DNA of 64,000 bases from Gigaspora rosea (taxonomy: Eukaryota > Glomeromycota > Glomeromycetes > Diversisporales > Gigasporaceae). Positions 24,343-34,943 of this stretch are shown here, piece after piece. The stretch covers positions 230,230 to 294,229 of the forward strand of contig QKWP01000030.1 in the NCBI GenBank assembly GCA_003550325.1. Direction: 5' to 3'. The translations under genes and the position numbers were made by a program. Position 1 is the stretch's first letter; the number at the start of each line of letters is the position of its first letter. The notes below the pieces were generated by a model. That model did not search any database and was not told the origin of the DNA. It worked only from the letters and a program-made list of their open reading frames with translations.

Positions 24343-25110
24343 TATAACAGTGATGGTAAATGACCTGGTCATTTGCAAATTTACCAAATGACCATGAAAT
24401 GACCGGTTATCGGTCATCTCAATTTTGAGCCATTTAGAATGACTCGTGACCAAATGACCAAGGTCATTTGAGGGTCATTTAGTCATTAGGCCATCGTGCA
24501 TATAGAGTTTGTGTCCCATATCTAATATTTTTTTTACATAGATTGATCAACTTTAATTGCATAATGATAATGCATACGAAGTAAGCTGGGTTAGGCTAGG
24601 TATTTGTAGGCTCGGGCCCAAACCCAATAAAAGTTTATATACCCTAGGAATGGTAAATGGGCCGATCGTTCGATCGAAATTTAAATGACCCCAAGTCATC
24701 AACTCATGACAAGATCATTTTGTTATTAAGAACCTTTAGGTAATTGGCATATAAAAGTTATCAAACTTTATTATTTTCCTTATTGATAATCTTAACTATA
24801 TATTAAAGTTTCAACTTACTGTCAATCCATACAGTATTTATGTCTTAAGTTATTCGAAATATGCAATTTATTATTTCGAACAACATTACTTAAGACATAG
24901 ATATTAATTGGCTTAGTAAAATTTAGACTTTAATATATAGCTACAATCATCGATTATATGTTTGGCGGTCAATTCTAATTGGCTAAAGAGCATTAGAATA
25001 GTAATTAATGTAGGTTAAATGACCTTCTAGGTCATTAGGGCCTCGAAATAACCCAATGACTAGTCATTTGTCATTTGAGTCATTTCAGGTCATTTACCAT
25101 CACTGTTATA
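24343..25110. mobile_element. 768-bp non-autonomous element with perfect 24-bp TIRs
   Basis: The ends TATAACAGTGATGGTAAATG...ACCTG and their exact reverse complement define the element. The CAGTGATGG core of the TIR recalls hAT ends, while the outer TATAA would also fit a TA-type element, and no flanking duplication is clear. The subterminal regions repeat AAATGACC and GGTCATTT many times on both strands. No open frame is seen. Confidence 0.75.
24785..24955. repeat. Nested hairpin inside the 24.3-kb element
   Basis: AACTATATATTAAAGTTT and TATTTATGTCTTAAG on the left pair with CTTAAGACATA and AGACTTTAATATATAG on the right, around a TTATTTCGAA centre. It is probably a small element inserted in the larger one. 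Confidence 0.6.
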
Positions 25111-25424
25111 CTAAATTCGTCACAATACCCCTTCGTCAAATACCCCCTTTTACCTTATATGTTTTAATTTTAATTTAATATAACAAATGAATTAATTTAA
25201 TGTATCTTAGAGTGAAATTTAGTCTGATTAAAATGCGAACAAAATATCATAAATTACCATAATTACAATAAGTTACAGCATAAGATGCATAACCCAATAC
25301 TATTACGACAGGTTGTGGCATTATATATGCGCCTTTAGGACCGGCACTATAGTTGGTGGTAGAATTAATTTGGCAAATTAATATGGCAACGGCATTGCCG
25401 TAATTTTTGCCGTAATTATTTTGT

Positions 25425-26960
25425 GCCGTAATGCCGCAATGCCGCAATGCCGTAATGCCGTAATGCCGTAATGCCGTAATGCCGTAATGCCGTAATGCCG
25501 TAATGCCGTAATGCCGTAATGCCGTAATGCCGTAATGCCGTAATGCCGTAATGCCGTAATGCCGTAATGCCGTAATGCCGTAATGCCGTAATGCCGTAAT
25601 GCCGTAATGCCGTAATGCCGTAATGCCGTAATGCCGTAATGCCGTAATGCCGTAATGCCGTAATGCCGTAATGCCGTAATGCCGTAATGCCGTAATGCCG
25701 TAATGCCGTAATGCCGTAATGCCGTAATGCCGTAATGCCGTAATGCCGTAATGCCGTAATGCCGTAATGCCGTAATGCCGTAATGCCGTAATGCCGTAAT
25801 GCCGTAATGCCGTAATGCCGTAATGCCGTAATGCCGTAATGCCGTAATGCCGTAATGCCGTAATGCCGTAATGCCGTAATGCCGTAATGCCGTAATGCCG
25901 TAATGCCGTAATGCCGTAATGCCGTAATGCCGTAATGCCGTAATGCCGTAATGCCGTAATGCCGTAATGCCGTAATGCCGTAATGCCGTAATGCCGTAAT
26001 GCCGTAATGCCGTAATGCCGTAATGCCGTAATGCCATAATGCCGTAATGCCGTAATGCCGTAATGCCGTAATGCCGTAATGCCGTAATGCCGTAATGCCG
26101 TAATGCCGTAATGCCGTAATGCCGTAATGCCGTAATGCCGTAATGCCGTAATGCCGTAATGCCGTAATGCCGTAATGCCGTAATGCCGTAATGCCGTAAT
26201 GCCGTAATGCCGTAATGCCGTAATGCCGTAATGCCGTAATGCCGTAATGCCGTAATGCCGTAATGCCGTAATGCCGTAATGCCGTAATGCCGTAATGCCG
26301 TAATGCCGTAATGCCGTAATGCCGTAATGCCGTAATGCCGTAATGCCGTAATGCCGTAATGCCGTAATGCCGTAATGCCGTAATGCCGTAATGCCGTAAT
26401 GCCGTAATGCCGTAATGCCGTAATGCCGTAATGCCGTAATGCCGTAATGCCGTAATGCCGTAATGCCGTAATGCCGTAATGCCGTAATGCCGTAATGCCG
26501 TAATGCCGTAATGCCGTAATGCCGTAATGCCGTAATGCCGTAATGCCGTAATGCCGTAATGCCGTAATGCCGTAATGCCGTAATGCCGTAATGCCGTAAT
26601 GCCGTAATGCCGTAATGCCGTAATGCCGTAATGCCGTAATGCCGTAATGCCGTAATGCCGTAATGCCGTAATGCCGTAATGCCGTAATGCCGTAATGCCG
26701 TAATGCCGTAATGCCGTAATGCCGTAATGCCGTAATGCCGTAATGCCGTAATGCCGTAATGCCGTAATGCCGTAATGCCGTAATGCCGTAATGCCGTAAT
26801 GCCGTAATGCCGTAATGCCGTAATGCCGTAATGCCGTAATGCCGTAATGCCGTAATGCCGTAATGCCGTAATGCCGTAATGCCGTAATGCCGTAATGCCG
26901 TAATGCCGTAATGCCGTAATGCCGTAATGCCGTAATGCCGTAATGCCGTAATGCCGTAAT
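25425..26960. repeat. 8-bp satellite (GCCGTAAT) x 192
   Basis: There are 192 contiguous 8-bp units in strict phase. The only variants I see are GCCGCAAT in units 2 and 3 and GCCATAAT at 26033, followed by degenerate units after 26960. Because 8 is not a multiple of 3 and the minus-strand unit lacks stops, all three minus frames read as the same octapeptide repeat (ALRHYGIT), producing 570-residue open frames that are not genes. Confidence 0.97.
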
Positions 26961-27000
26961 GCCAAAATACCATAATGCTATTGTATCTAAAGATTATAAT

Positions 27001-27082
27001 TAGAGATGTGCCTCTTGTGCTAGCATATATTTCGCATATCATATGATATTGCACGAGATATAATATCATTTGCACATCTCTA
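27001..27082. mobile_element. 82-bp hAT-like MITE nested in the hAT element
   Basis: The perfect 11-bp TIR TAGAGATGTGC is flanked by ATTATAAT and ATTATTAT (7 of 8 matching), which suits an 8-bp target duplication. It has no coding capacity. Confidence 0.6.
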
Positions 27083-27427
27083 ATTATTATATCATAATAT
27101 TATCGTTGTATTAAATACTGTAATGCTGCAATAATATATAATAAAATTCCGCTTGTGTTATATAGTTTAAAGCACTTTTAATAACAAGTATCACATAATG
27201 CTAACAAAATTTTAGAATATACAAACTATCTATATTATTATCTAAGCCATAAATAAAGCTATTATAACCTGATAATGTTATTGACTAGTTCATTAAAGTT
27301 GTTCTTAAGTACAATACGGCGTTGCATTTTGCTTAGATTTAAAAATTTTTTAGATATAAATATTTATGGGAATGTTATAATTATTATAAATAATTATCAT
27401 GTGGCTTCTCATTAATAAAAAATATTA

Positions 27428-28403
27428 AGCTTCGAGTTGTTAAGTTTATAATTTAAAACTTAGCCTCAAAAAAATATTATCGATTTTATCACAAATTATC
27501 TTTGAAAATTTTAAACCGTCTGTTATATAGAAGCTGCGCCAAAATTGTTTACAAAAATTTGATCAAAGATATCTTGGCAACTAATTAATTAGATTCGATA
27601 AAATTTTTTTTTTTATTCGAATTCTATAGCTCAATTGGTTTCCGATATATCTTTGATAAACTTTTGAGAAATTTTATAAAATGTTTGTCACATGATTATT
27701 TAGAAATTGCAAACTTATTTACAAAACTTTTATCAAAGATAACTCGGCAACCAATTGATCAAATTCGTGAATTTTTTTTTTTTTTATTCTACAAAGCTAT
27801 AGAATTCAAATAAAAAAATTTATCGAATTTGATAATTGGTTGCCAAAATAACTTCAATCAAAGATTGAAAAAAATTTTAACTTGTCTCATAGAAACTGCG
27901 CCAAAATTTTTTACAAAATTTGATCAAAGATATCTTGATCAAATTCGATAAAAGTTTTTTATTCAAATTCTATGGTTTTGTATAATTCGAATAAAAAAAA
28001 TTTCATCGAATTTGATTGATTGGTTGCCAAGTTATCTTTGATAAACTTTGAGAAAATTTATAAAACATTTGTTATATGGTTATTTAGAAACTGCAAAATT
28101 GTTTACAAAAATTTGATTGAAGATATCTCAGCAACCAATCAATCAAATTCGATGAATTTTTTTTATTCAAATTCTAAGAAACTATAGAATTCGAATAAAA
28201 AAAAATTTATCAAATTTAATTAACTGGTTGCTGAGATATCTTTAATCAAAGTTTAAGAAAATTTTTAAATAATTTGTGATAAAATCAAAGTAATCGTGAA
28301 TAGCAAAAATTTATAGTGCAAATATCAATTCTCTAAATAAACTTTAATAATTGTTACTTTTTGAGGCTAAGTTTGTTTAGTTATAAACTTAAAAGCCTGA
28401 AGT
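27428..28403. mobile_element. Foldback-type element of about 975 bp with internal palindromic units
   Basis: The ends share TTAAGTTTATAA and AACTTAGCCTCAAAAA in inverted orientation, followed by GATTTTATCACAAATTAT at about 27484 and its inverse at about 28275. The middle is four to five units of about 190 bp, each an inverted repeat built on TTTGATCAAAGATATCT and TTCGAATTCTATAG phrases. A related hairpin lies at 47855-47965. It may be an insertion into the hAT element or part of its subterminal DNA. Confidence 0.6.
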
Positions 28404-28502
28404 TTGTTTGTTTTTTTTTAAAATAATATTTATTAAACTTATTTAAAAAATCAAACTTATAAAATATTAAAAATTGTGCAATTTCGTTTTTAAAACTCAA
28501 TT

Positions 28503-31500
28503 ATGTCTGATACTGTATCTGAAAACACTTCTAAAAAAACCTAAAAGAGGCCATAAAGAAGCTAATGTCTGGATCATTTTAATAAAGAACCTGTAGGAGA
28601 TGGACATTATTCAGCATCATGTAGTTATTGTACTGAAAAATGGAATAGAGGAAGACCTGAGGATTTAAAAGCTCATTTAGCATTATTTTGTAATTCTATA
28701 TCACAAGATATTAAAATAGAATATTTAGAAATATTAGCTACTGAAAATTCTGTTAAAAAAATGAAAAAAAAAATAGTTCTGGAAAATTAATAACAAATTT
28801 TTATGAATCACCAACAAAAATGGAAAAAAGTAAAAAAAATAGAATTGATCAAGCATTAATTAGATTTTTTATATGCTGTGGTATTCCATTTTCTACTGTT
28901 AATCATCCATATTTTATAGATTTTATTCAATGTCTTTGTCTTGGTTATTCTCCTCCTGAAAGAAAAATACTTTCATCAACTATTTTAAATCAAGAAATTT
29001 CTACTGTTTTAATTAAAATTAATAAGGAACTTGAAAATGAAAATAATTTAACATTAGGTAATAATATATTTAAATTTATTATTTAAAATATTAAGTATAA
29101 AATAGATAATATTTTTGGTAAAATTTTTTAATTTAAACTTAGTTTATAATTTTATAACTTATTAGTTTAAATTTTAATATTAATATTTAAACTTAAAATT
29201 ATAAATTATAGCTTGAGTTTAAATTTAAAATTTATTAAAAGTATTATTTATTCTATATTTAATATATTTATAATTTTAAATATATTAATATAATTTATTT
29301 TTATTAGCTGTAGATGGATGGTGTAGCCCTTCAGGAAAATCTATTTATGCTTTTGTAATTATTACACCTAGTAGAAAACAATATATTCATGCTTTAGTTG
29401 ATGAATCAAGCAAATCTCACACAGGTTCTTTTAATGCTTCTGAAATTGAAAAAGTTTTAACTTCAATTGGATCTAAAAAATTTGCAGCTATTGTTTCAGA
29501 TGCAGAATCAGCTATGCAATTAGCAAAACAAATAATTTCTACTAAATATCCTTATATTTTACCTATAAGATGTATAGCACATCATATAAATCTTATAACT
29601 TCTCATATTATTAAATTAGATTTTGCTAAATCTGTTTTTAAAAAATGTCAAACTATAATAACATTTTTTAAAACTTCTTATCGTGCAGGTGCAGCTCTTC
29701 AAGAAGATATTATTGATTCTTTTATAAAAGGTGGAGGATTAAAAACTTCAGTAAAAACAAGATGGTCTACTGCATGGGATTGTTGTAATTCAATTATTAG
29801 ATTAGAAAATAGTCTTAAAAATGTAAGATATATTTTATTTTTGTTATATATATTTTTTATAATATTGTAAATTATTTATAAAATAAGATTTTTTAATTAA
29901 AAAACTTAAATTTTAAATAGTTTATAAAATTTTAATTTTTATATATAATAACTATTTATAGTAATTAAAAATAATTATTGTATAAAAAAATATTTTAGTT
30001 TTAAACTATATAAAATTTTAAATTATATATAATAATTATTTATAATAATTAAAATAATTATTATATATAAAAAATAATTTAGTTTTAAACTATAAAATAT
30101 TATTAAATTTTAATAATTTTTATATTATTTAGATTCTTGAAAAACAATCTGAAATTTTTCAAGATGCATTAACTATTAAAAATATTCTTCGTAATCGTCA
30201 ATTTTGGCAAGATGTAGAACAGTTAGAAATAGTTCTTGCACCTGCTAAAAGAGCAATTAATGCAGTTGAAACTAAATCAAGCAATATGGCATTATGTTTT
30301 TTAGAATTAGTTAAAATGGCAATTACAATTAAAAATATTTCTAATATTATAGATTCTAATTTTAAAAAACAATGTATTAAAATTTATAATAGATATTGGA
30401 AACAGTTTGATATTACAACTTATCTTCTTGCTTATTTTTTACATCCTAAATATCGAGGTATATTTTATTTTATTTATTTTTTATTTAAATAATATAATTA
30501 TTAATTTTATTAAATTTTATTTTAGGTAAAGGATGTAAAGATAAAGTATTTCGTGAAATTTGTTTACATGCTATGAAAATTTGGCAAAATTGTGGTGCTA
30601 AAGATAATAGTTATAGAATTTTGTTATCACAGCTTAGAAAATATATAGAAAAGCTTAAACCATATGATATGGAATATGTTGAAGATTATGATACACCTGA
30701 ACTTTGGTGGACAACTTGCAAACAGCCAGATAATTATATACAACAATTAGCATTAAAAATATTTTCTATTGTTCCTCACCAAGCAGCATGTGAAAGAGTA
30801 TTTTCTATTTTAGACTGGATGATTGGAAAAAAAAGAACTAGGTATAATAAATAACTTAATTTAAATAAGCTTAATACTAAAAAAAATAAATTAATAAAAA
30901 TTTTCTATAAAAAATTTATTTTGTAAATTATTAATTAGAAATATAATTTAGTACTATTAATTTGTTTTATTAAAATAAATTAAATAGTATAAAAATTATA
31001 TAATTATAATTAATAATTTATATAATAATTAACTTTTATAAAAACTTTTTGTTAATTTTAATAATTCGTCCAAATAATTATTTTATTAATTTTAATAACT
31101 TTTATTTAAAAATTATTTTCAGATTAAATATTAACCATCTTCAGTCAATGGCACAAATTCATTCATTTTATATTACAAATATGAAATCTGAATTAAAATT
31201 TTCTAAAGAAAATTTTAATGAAAAAGAGCTTGAAATTATAGTTAATGAAATATCAGAAACTTTAATTGAAAATAGTAATTTTTTTGATGAAGAAGAAAAT
31301 GAAAATGAAAATGAAGAAGAAAATAATGATGATAGTTTTGATTTATATGATGAAGATGATAATGAAACTAATCTTAATGATCTGCTTATAGCAGAATTAA
31401 TAGATTTAAATTTTTATGATGATAATGAAATTGAAAATAATTTATCTTTAAGTAATCAACAACAAATAGAAGATGAAGAAAATTTATATATTGATTTAGA

Positions 31501-31531
31501 AGAAATTCTTAATGAAGAATTTCAAAATTAA
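28503..31531 (+). pseudogene. hAT transposase gene, five exons, exon 1 frameshifted
   Basis: Proposed exons are 28503-29057, 29308-29822, 30133-30457, 30526-30841 and 31123-31531. All four introns have GT-AG borders and keep frame. Exon 1 encodes a BED-type zinc finger (CSYC near 28620, then HLALFC) followed by an RFFICCGIPFSTVNHPYF segment typical of hAT transposases. Exon 2 has the catalytic-region signatures LAVDGW, VSDAESAM and CIAHHINL plus KTRWSTAWD. Exon 4 carries the C-terminal dimerisation block with ELWWTTC, ACERVFS (the likely catalytic glutamate) and the KKRTR that continues into exon 5. Exon 5 ends in an acidic, asparagine-rich tail. Three apparent one-base frame changes lie in exon 1, near 28540, 28582 and a run of A at about 28772, two of them in homopolymers, so assembly error is possible. 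Confidence 0.85.
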
Positions 31532-31880
31532 AATATAATATTTATATTTTAATTTTTTTAAACAATTAATTATAGAATTTTTTTCCTGTTATAGGTTTTT
31601 TATTACTATAATTATTATTTAAATTATGAAATATTTTTTTTCCTGTTGCAGGTTTTTTTTATACTATAATATATAGCTCACAAATATTATAGTTTTATTT
31701 AACAATTTTGTTTATTTTATTTTTTAGAATTTATATTCATTTTTATTAAAATATTATTTTTATTAATTTTTATATTATTTTGAAATTTTATTCTTAGTTT
31801 GGAGCAACTGTATTGCACAACTACTTATTAATAACATATAATATAATATTATGGTATCGTATTATTACAATATTAAGTTA

Positions 31881-32134
31881 ATAACTATTACGGCATTATG
31901 GCATTACGGCCAGTGATGTAAATTGGATTGGCGCAGTAGGTGCAGCGAACATAGATTTAAATTTGCGCATATATCAGTGTTCCCTGTATATATAACACAC
32001 GCATAAATTTTTCTTTGTGCATATTTTTTTTGCATTTGCGGCAATAAAAACTTTTTGAATTTATAACACTGATTACGGCATTATGGCATTACGGCATTAC
32101 GGCATTACGGCATTACGGCACTAATATTTACGGC
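31881..32134. repeat. Short inverted ATTACGGC array at the right end of the hAT element
   Basis: The units ATTACGGC and ATTATGGC are the reverse complement of the left-hand satellite unit. There are about three units before and about six after an inserted MITE at 31911-32071, and isolated motifs lie closer to the TIR at 32178-32194. Confidence 0.85.
31911..32071. mobile_element. 161-bp hAT-like MITE inside the right array
   Basis: The ends CAGTGATGTAAATT and, inverted, CAGTGTTATAAATT match with two differences. ATTACGGC stands on both sides, which equals an 8-bp target duplication, although the array itself would supply this by chance. The body includes GGCGCAGTAGGTGCAGCG and an internal TATATATAAC stretch. 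It is non-coding. Confidence 0.7.
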
Positions 32135-32227
32135 AATTAAACACTAATGGTAGAATTAATTCTACCAGAGAAAAGGTTGCCGTAATGCCGTAATTCGGTA
32201 ATTCTACCACCAACTATAGACCAGCAC

Positions 32228-32404
32228 TACTCAATTTTTAAAGCTCGCCTTTACCATATAAACGCAAAATAATGTTTGTGGGCGTTATTTTGAAAATATA
32301 ATCCTTCAAAGATAGTTAGTTTATGTGTCTCGAATTAGTGCCCATGGGCGCTCCAAATTAATGTGCATCATAATGTAGGATATATTCATTGTCGAAAAAA
32401 TGAC
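32228..32404. other. Fragment related to the CCGTATTGTCGCG MITE
   Basis: GGCGTTATTTTGAAAATATA and GTGCCCATGGGCGCTCC resemble the interior phrases of the 2546-2871 element, but the TIRs are gone. Confidence 0.35.
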
Positions 32405-32405
32405 A

Positions 32406-32563
32406 TACAGTCGACCTTCCATAAGAGCATCCTTTATAAGTACAATTCACATGCACTTTTTTTCTATGAGTGCACTTCAAATACACTTTCTTTCTATGAG
32501 TGCACTTCATATGCACTTACTTTCTATGAGTGAACTTCACATGCACTTTCTTTTAAATTATGC
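32406..32563. repeat. Pogo-like end plus tandem repeats of about 36 bp
   Basis: TACAGTCGACCTTCCATAAG resembles a pogo/Tigger terminal repeat. It is followed by four units of the type TCTATGAGTGCACTTCA-ATGCACTTTCTT. A second cluster of the same units lies at 35035-35145. Confidence 0.5.
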
Positions 32564-32848
32564 AGATCAGTATAGTACAGGCTGATTTTTAAAATCTGTA
32601 CCATACTTTATAGTTATTGTATGGGTTGTAGCAGTTACACACGGGTTCATATTCCGTGCTGAAGGCACAGGATTTTTAAATCCCATAACAGGGAGGACTG
32701 TCCCAAATAAGGAAATGATGATCCCGATCACGCATTTTAATTTAGCCAATTAAAATTATAATTTTATCATGTGAAAAAGATCACATGTTGATTAGCCAAT
32801 CAAATCGTAAAATGAAAAAAACCGAAATTTCACTAAGAATTGATGTAA

Positions 32849-33143
32849 ATGTACCCTACAGGTACATTAAATTTTTTGTACCCTTTATTTTGATCATACA
32901 ATATTACAAAACCCCGTAATACTGATATAGGTTAGGGTTAGGGTGAAAACTATGTTAGGGTTAGGGTTTGGGTTTGGCTATTATTTAGTAAAATCGCTCA
33001 AGGAAAACTTTTTATTAATGCACTGAAGGTGGTTTACGAACGTTTGTTATGAAGTTTTCTGATCGTGTAACATTACACCTGATCTTAAATTTTATGGCAA
33101 TCTTATAGGTCACATGATGGGGCACATGTACCTTAGGGTACAT
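32849..33143. mobile_element. MITE containing TTAGGG-like motifs
   Basis: The ends ATGTACCCTACAGGTACAT and, inverted, ATGTACCCTAAGGTACATG match. GGTTAGGGTTAGGGTG and GTTAGGGTTAGGGTTTGGG lie at about 32930-32975. Parts of the body (GTGGTTTACGAACG, GTGTAACATTACACCTGATC) recur in diverged form at 38600-38800 and 44990-45110. Confidence 0.6.
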
Positions 33144-33334
33144 ATAAATAAACTCTTTAATTAAAATTTATTAAAATTTATAGCTAAAGCTCAAAATAAA
33201 TGCCACTAAATGTTACTGTAAATAAGCAAGCATGTAATTATTATTTAAATCTGGATTATTGATCTTTTAATGGTATTTATTTTCATTTATTTACATAATC
33301 TTAATAATCTATATTTGTTTAATTTTACTTATTC

Positions 33335-34034
33335 TAGAGCTTGTACCTGTATAAGCGTTACCCGGGTAACCCGGTTAACACCTATCAACCGGGTCATAGC
33401 TATCGTTAATCGGGTGACCCGGATTTATTATCCATAAGCATGATAATGTGACGTACAAACGTATGTACAGTACGTATGTCCGTTGGGAGTGAGGTCATTT
33501 TAAATTTTATTATTTAAACCCAGTTTATTTTCTGACGGCCTCTAGCCGTTGGAGAATAAACTGATTATGTTACAGCTATTATCATGATTCTCGGAGCACC
33601 TGTAAAATTTGCCGAATGAATTTTAGGCCGGTTAAACTTATATATTAAAGTTTATACATAAAAATTAAATAAATTTATCGGTTACCATTATCATTATATG
33701 TAGTTTTTTAAAAAATGCATATAAGAGAATTTATGATTTTGCATCAATCAATCAAAAAAAAACCGGGTTACCCGGATTATTAAGATGACCCATTTTATAA
33801 TGTTGTAAACGGTGAGTAACCCGGAGCTTAAATTTTTTAACGGGTACACCCCTAAAAAAATTACATACCCTTAAGAGCTACCTCAATTTTGCATTAGCCA
33901 ATCAAACAAACCGGGTCAACCGGGTCACCCGGGTAACCCGGATTTTTCAAAACAATCCGGTTTGTGACCCGGTAATAATCTGGTAAACGGGCGGGTTATC
34001 CAGAATTTGAAATTTATTTCGGGTACAACCTCTA
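33335..34034. mobile_element. 700-bp hAT-like element with 8-bp target duplication
   Basis: The ends TAGAGCTTGTACCTG and, inverted, TAGAGGTTGTACCCG are flanked by the perfect direct repeat ACTTATTC (33327-33334 and 34035-34042). The interior repeats GGGTTACCCGG/CCGGGTAACCCGG-type palindromic motifs at least nine times, clustered towards both ends. An internal CGGGTACACCCCTA at about 33841 looks like another element end, so there may be nesting. It is non-coding. Confidence 0.8.
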
Positions 34035-34631
34035 ACTTATTCTAATTCTATGTCTAATTCTATGAATCCTATATCTAATCCTATATCTACACAAATTTCT
34101 AATATCTTATACTATACTACTATCATTATAATAAGAAACCTCTGCGGTTTTAATACATCTTATCTATAAACTTCTTATCATATTATAAAAGCACCTATAA
34201 TAATATTATTAATAAATCGATAGTTAATTAACAAAATTCATATTTTCAATTTTTAAAGAATATATATGCAATACGTAAAATAAAACAATATATTCTTCCT
34301 CTTACATTACCGTTATTAAAACTTTTTTTACGTTTTTTTTGTTCAACATGAAAGATTTAGTCAACGTAGTAATCGTAATTTACTTATAACTTCTACAAGT
34401 AAAATATAACATGAAGGACGAGGGATTAAGAGGGATTAAGCTGTTATTCTTTTAGTACGGCATGAAAACTTCAAGTTTTACTTAATACGCTTTGTGGTTC
34501 ACAAAAGAGATAATCTACTTGATCTTCCGAAAAAAGTACTGTAAAACGTATAAAAAAAATTCTGAATCAATTGTGTAATGATCTACAAACTCGGGGCACT
34601 CGGGACGGTCCTCCCTGTTATGGGATTTAAA

Positions 34632-34814
34632 TAGTGATTTAAGCCGTATGGTTGGCTGGCTGGCTAACGGCTAACTATTTTTCTGCATTCGGAATATTTC
34701 GGGATATGTGTCCCGACTTTATGTTCCTTTTCGGAATTTACCGGATTCTGATAATAGTTAGCGTTAGCCAGCCGATCACATTACATAGGCTGGCTTAGCC
34801 GGCTTAAATCACTT
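34632..34814. mobile_element. 183-bp MITE with AGTGATTTAAGCC ends
   Basis: AGTGATTTAAGCCG at the left and GGCTTAAATCACT at the right are perfect inverted repeats over 13 bp, extended inward by GGCTGGCTGGC and GCCAGCC pairs. It lies only a few bases from the right TIR of the 32678-34628 element. No clear target duplication is seen. Confidence 0.7.
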
Positions 34815-34851
34815 GATTTCCGTATGTGTAACGGGTTATTCACTACAACCC

Positions 34852-34943
34852 TATCTTATTGCACGGTGTCTGACGTAACAATCCCGTGCCAATAAGTAAA
34901 TGAAAAAAGCACGGGGTTGTCATATAAGACCCGTGCAATAATG
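34852..34943. repeat. Hairpin element with TTATTGCACGG ends
   Basis: CTTATTGCACGGTGTCT and AATCCCGTGC on the left pair with GCACGGGGTT and AGACCCGTGCAATAATG on the right, a hairpin of about 90 bp. Confidence 0.55.

Larger units (their letters stand above)
25339..32227 (+). mobile_element. 6.9-kb hAT-superfamily transposon with satellite-expanded left end
   Basis: The perfect 20-bp TIR TATAGTTGGTGGTAGAATTA lies at 25348-25367 and, inverted, at 32199-32218. It is flanked by the direct repeat GACCGGCAC (25339-25347) and GACCAGCAC (32219-32227), a target-duplication-like 8-9 bp with one mismatch. Inside, from left to right, are isolated GCCGTAAT motifs, a 1536-bp array of that motif, a small hAT-like MITE, a foldback region, a spliced hAT transposase gene on the plus strand, and a short inverted ATTACGGC array interrupted by another MITE. 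Only the N-terminal coding exon is visibly frameshifted, and the TIRs are intact, so the element is young or was recently mobilised in trans. Confidence 0.85.
32678..34628. mobile_element. Large TIR element hosting two nested elements
   Basis: TCCCATAACAGGGAGGACTG (32681 on) and its inverted copy (34602-34628, one mismatch over 27 bp) delimit about 1.95 kb. Inside lie the elements at 32849-33143 and 33335-34034. No coding sequence is seen, so its class is unknown. Confidence 0.55.

Noticed and set aside
25247-27075. Two overlapping minus-strand open frames of about 570 codons reading (ALRHYGIT)n
   Set aside because: They are the translation of the 8-bp satellite. All minus frames read the same octapeptide, and nothing but the repeat supports a protein.
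32437-32563. CRISPR-like short regular repeats
   Set aside because: The units are directly adjacent, without unique spacers, and the context is eukaryotic. They are ordinary tandem repeats at a pogo-like end.
32930-32980. Telomere
   Set aside because: Only four TTAGGG units, interrupted and internal to a MITE family found at three places, so not a chromosome end.
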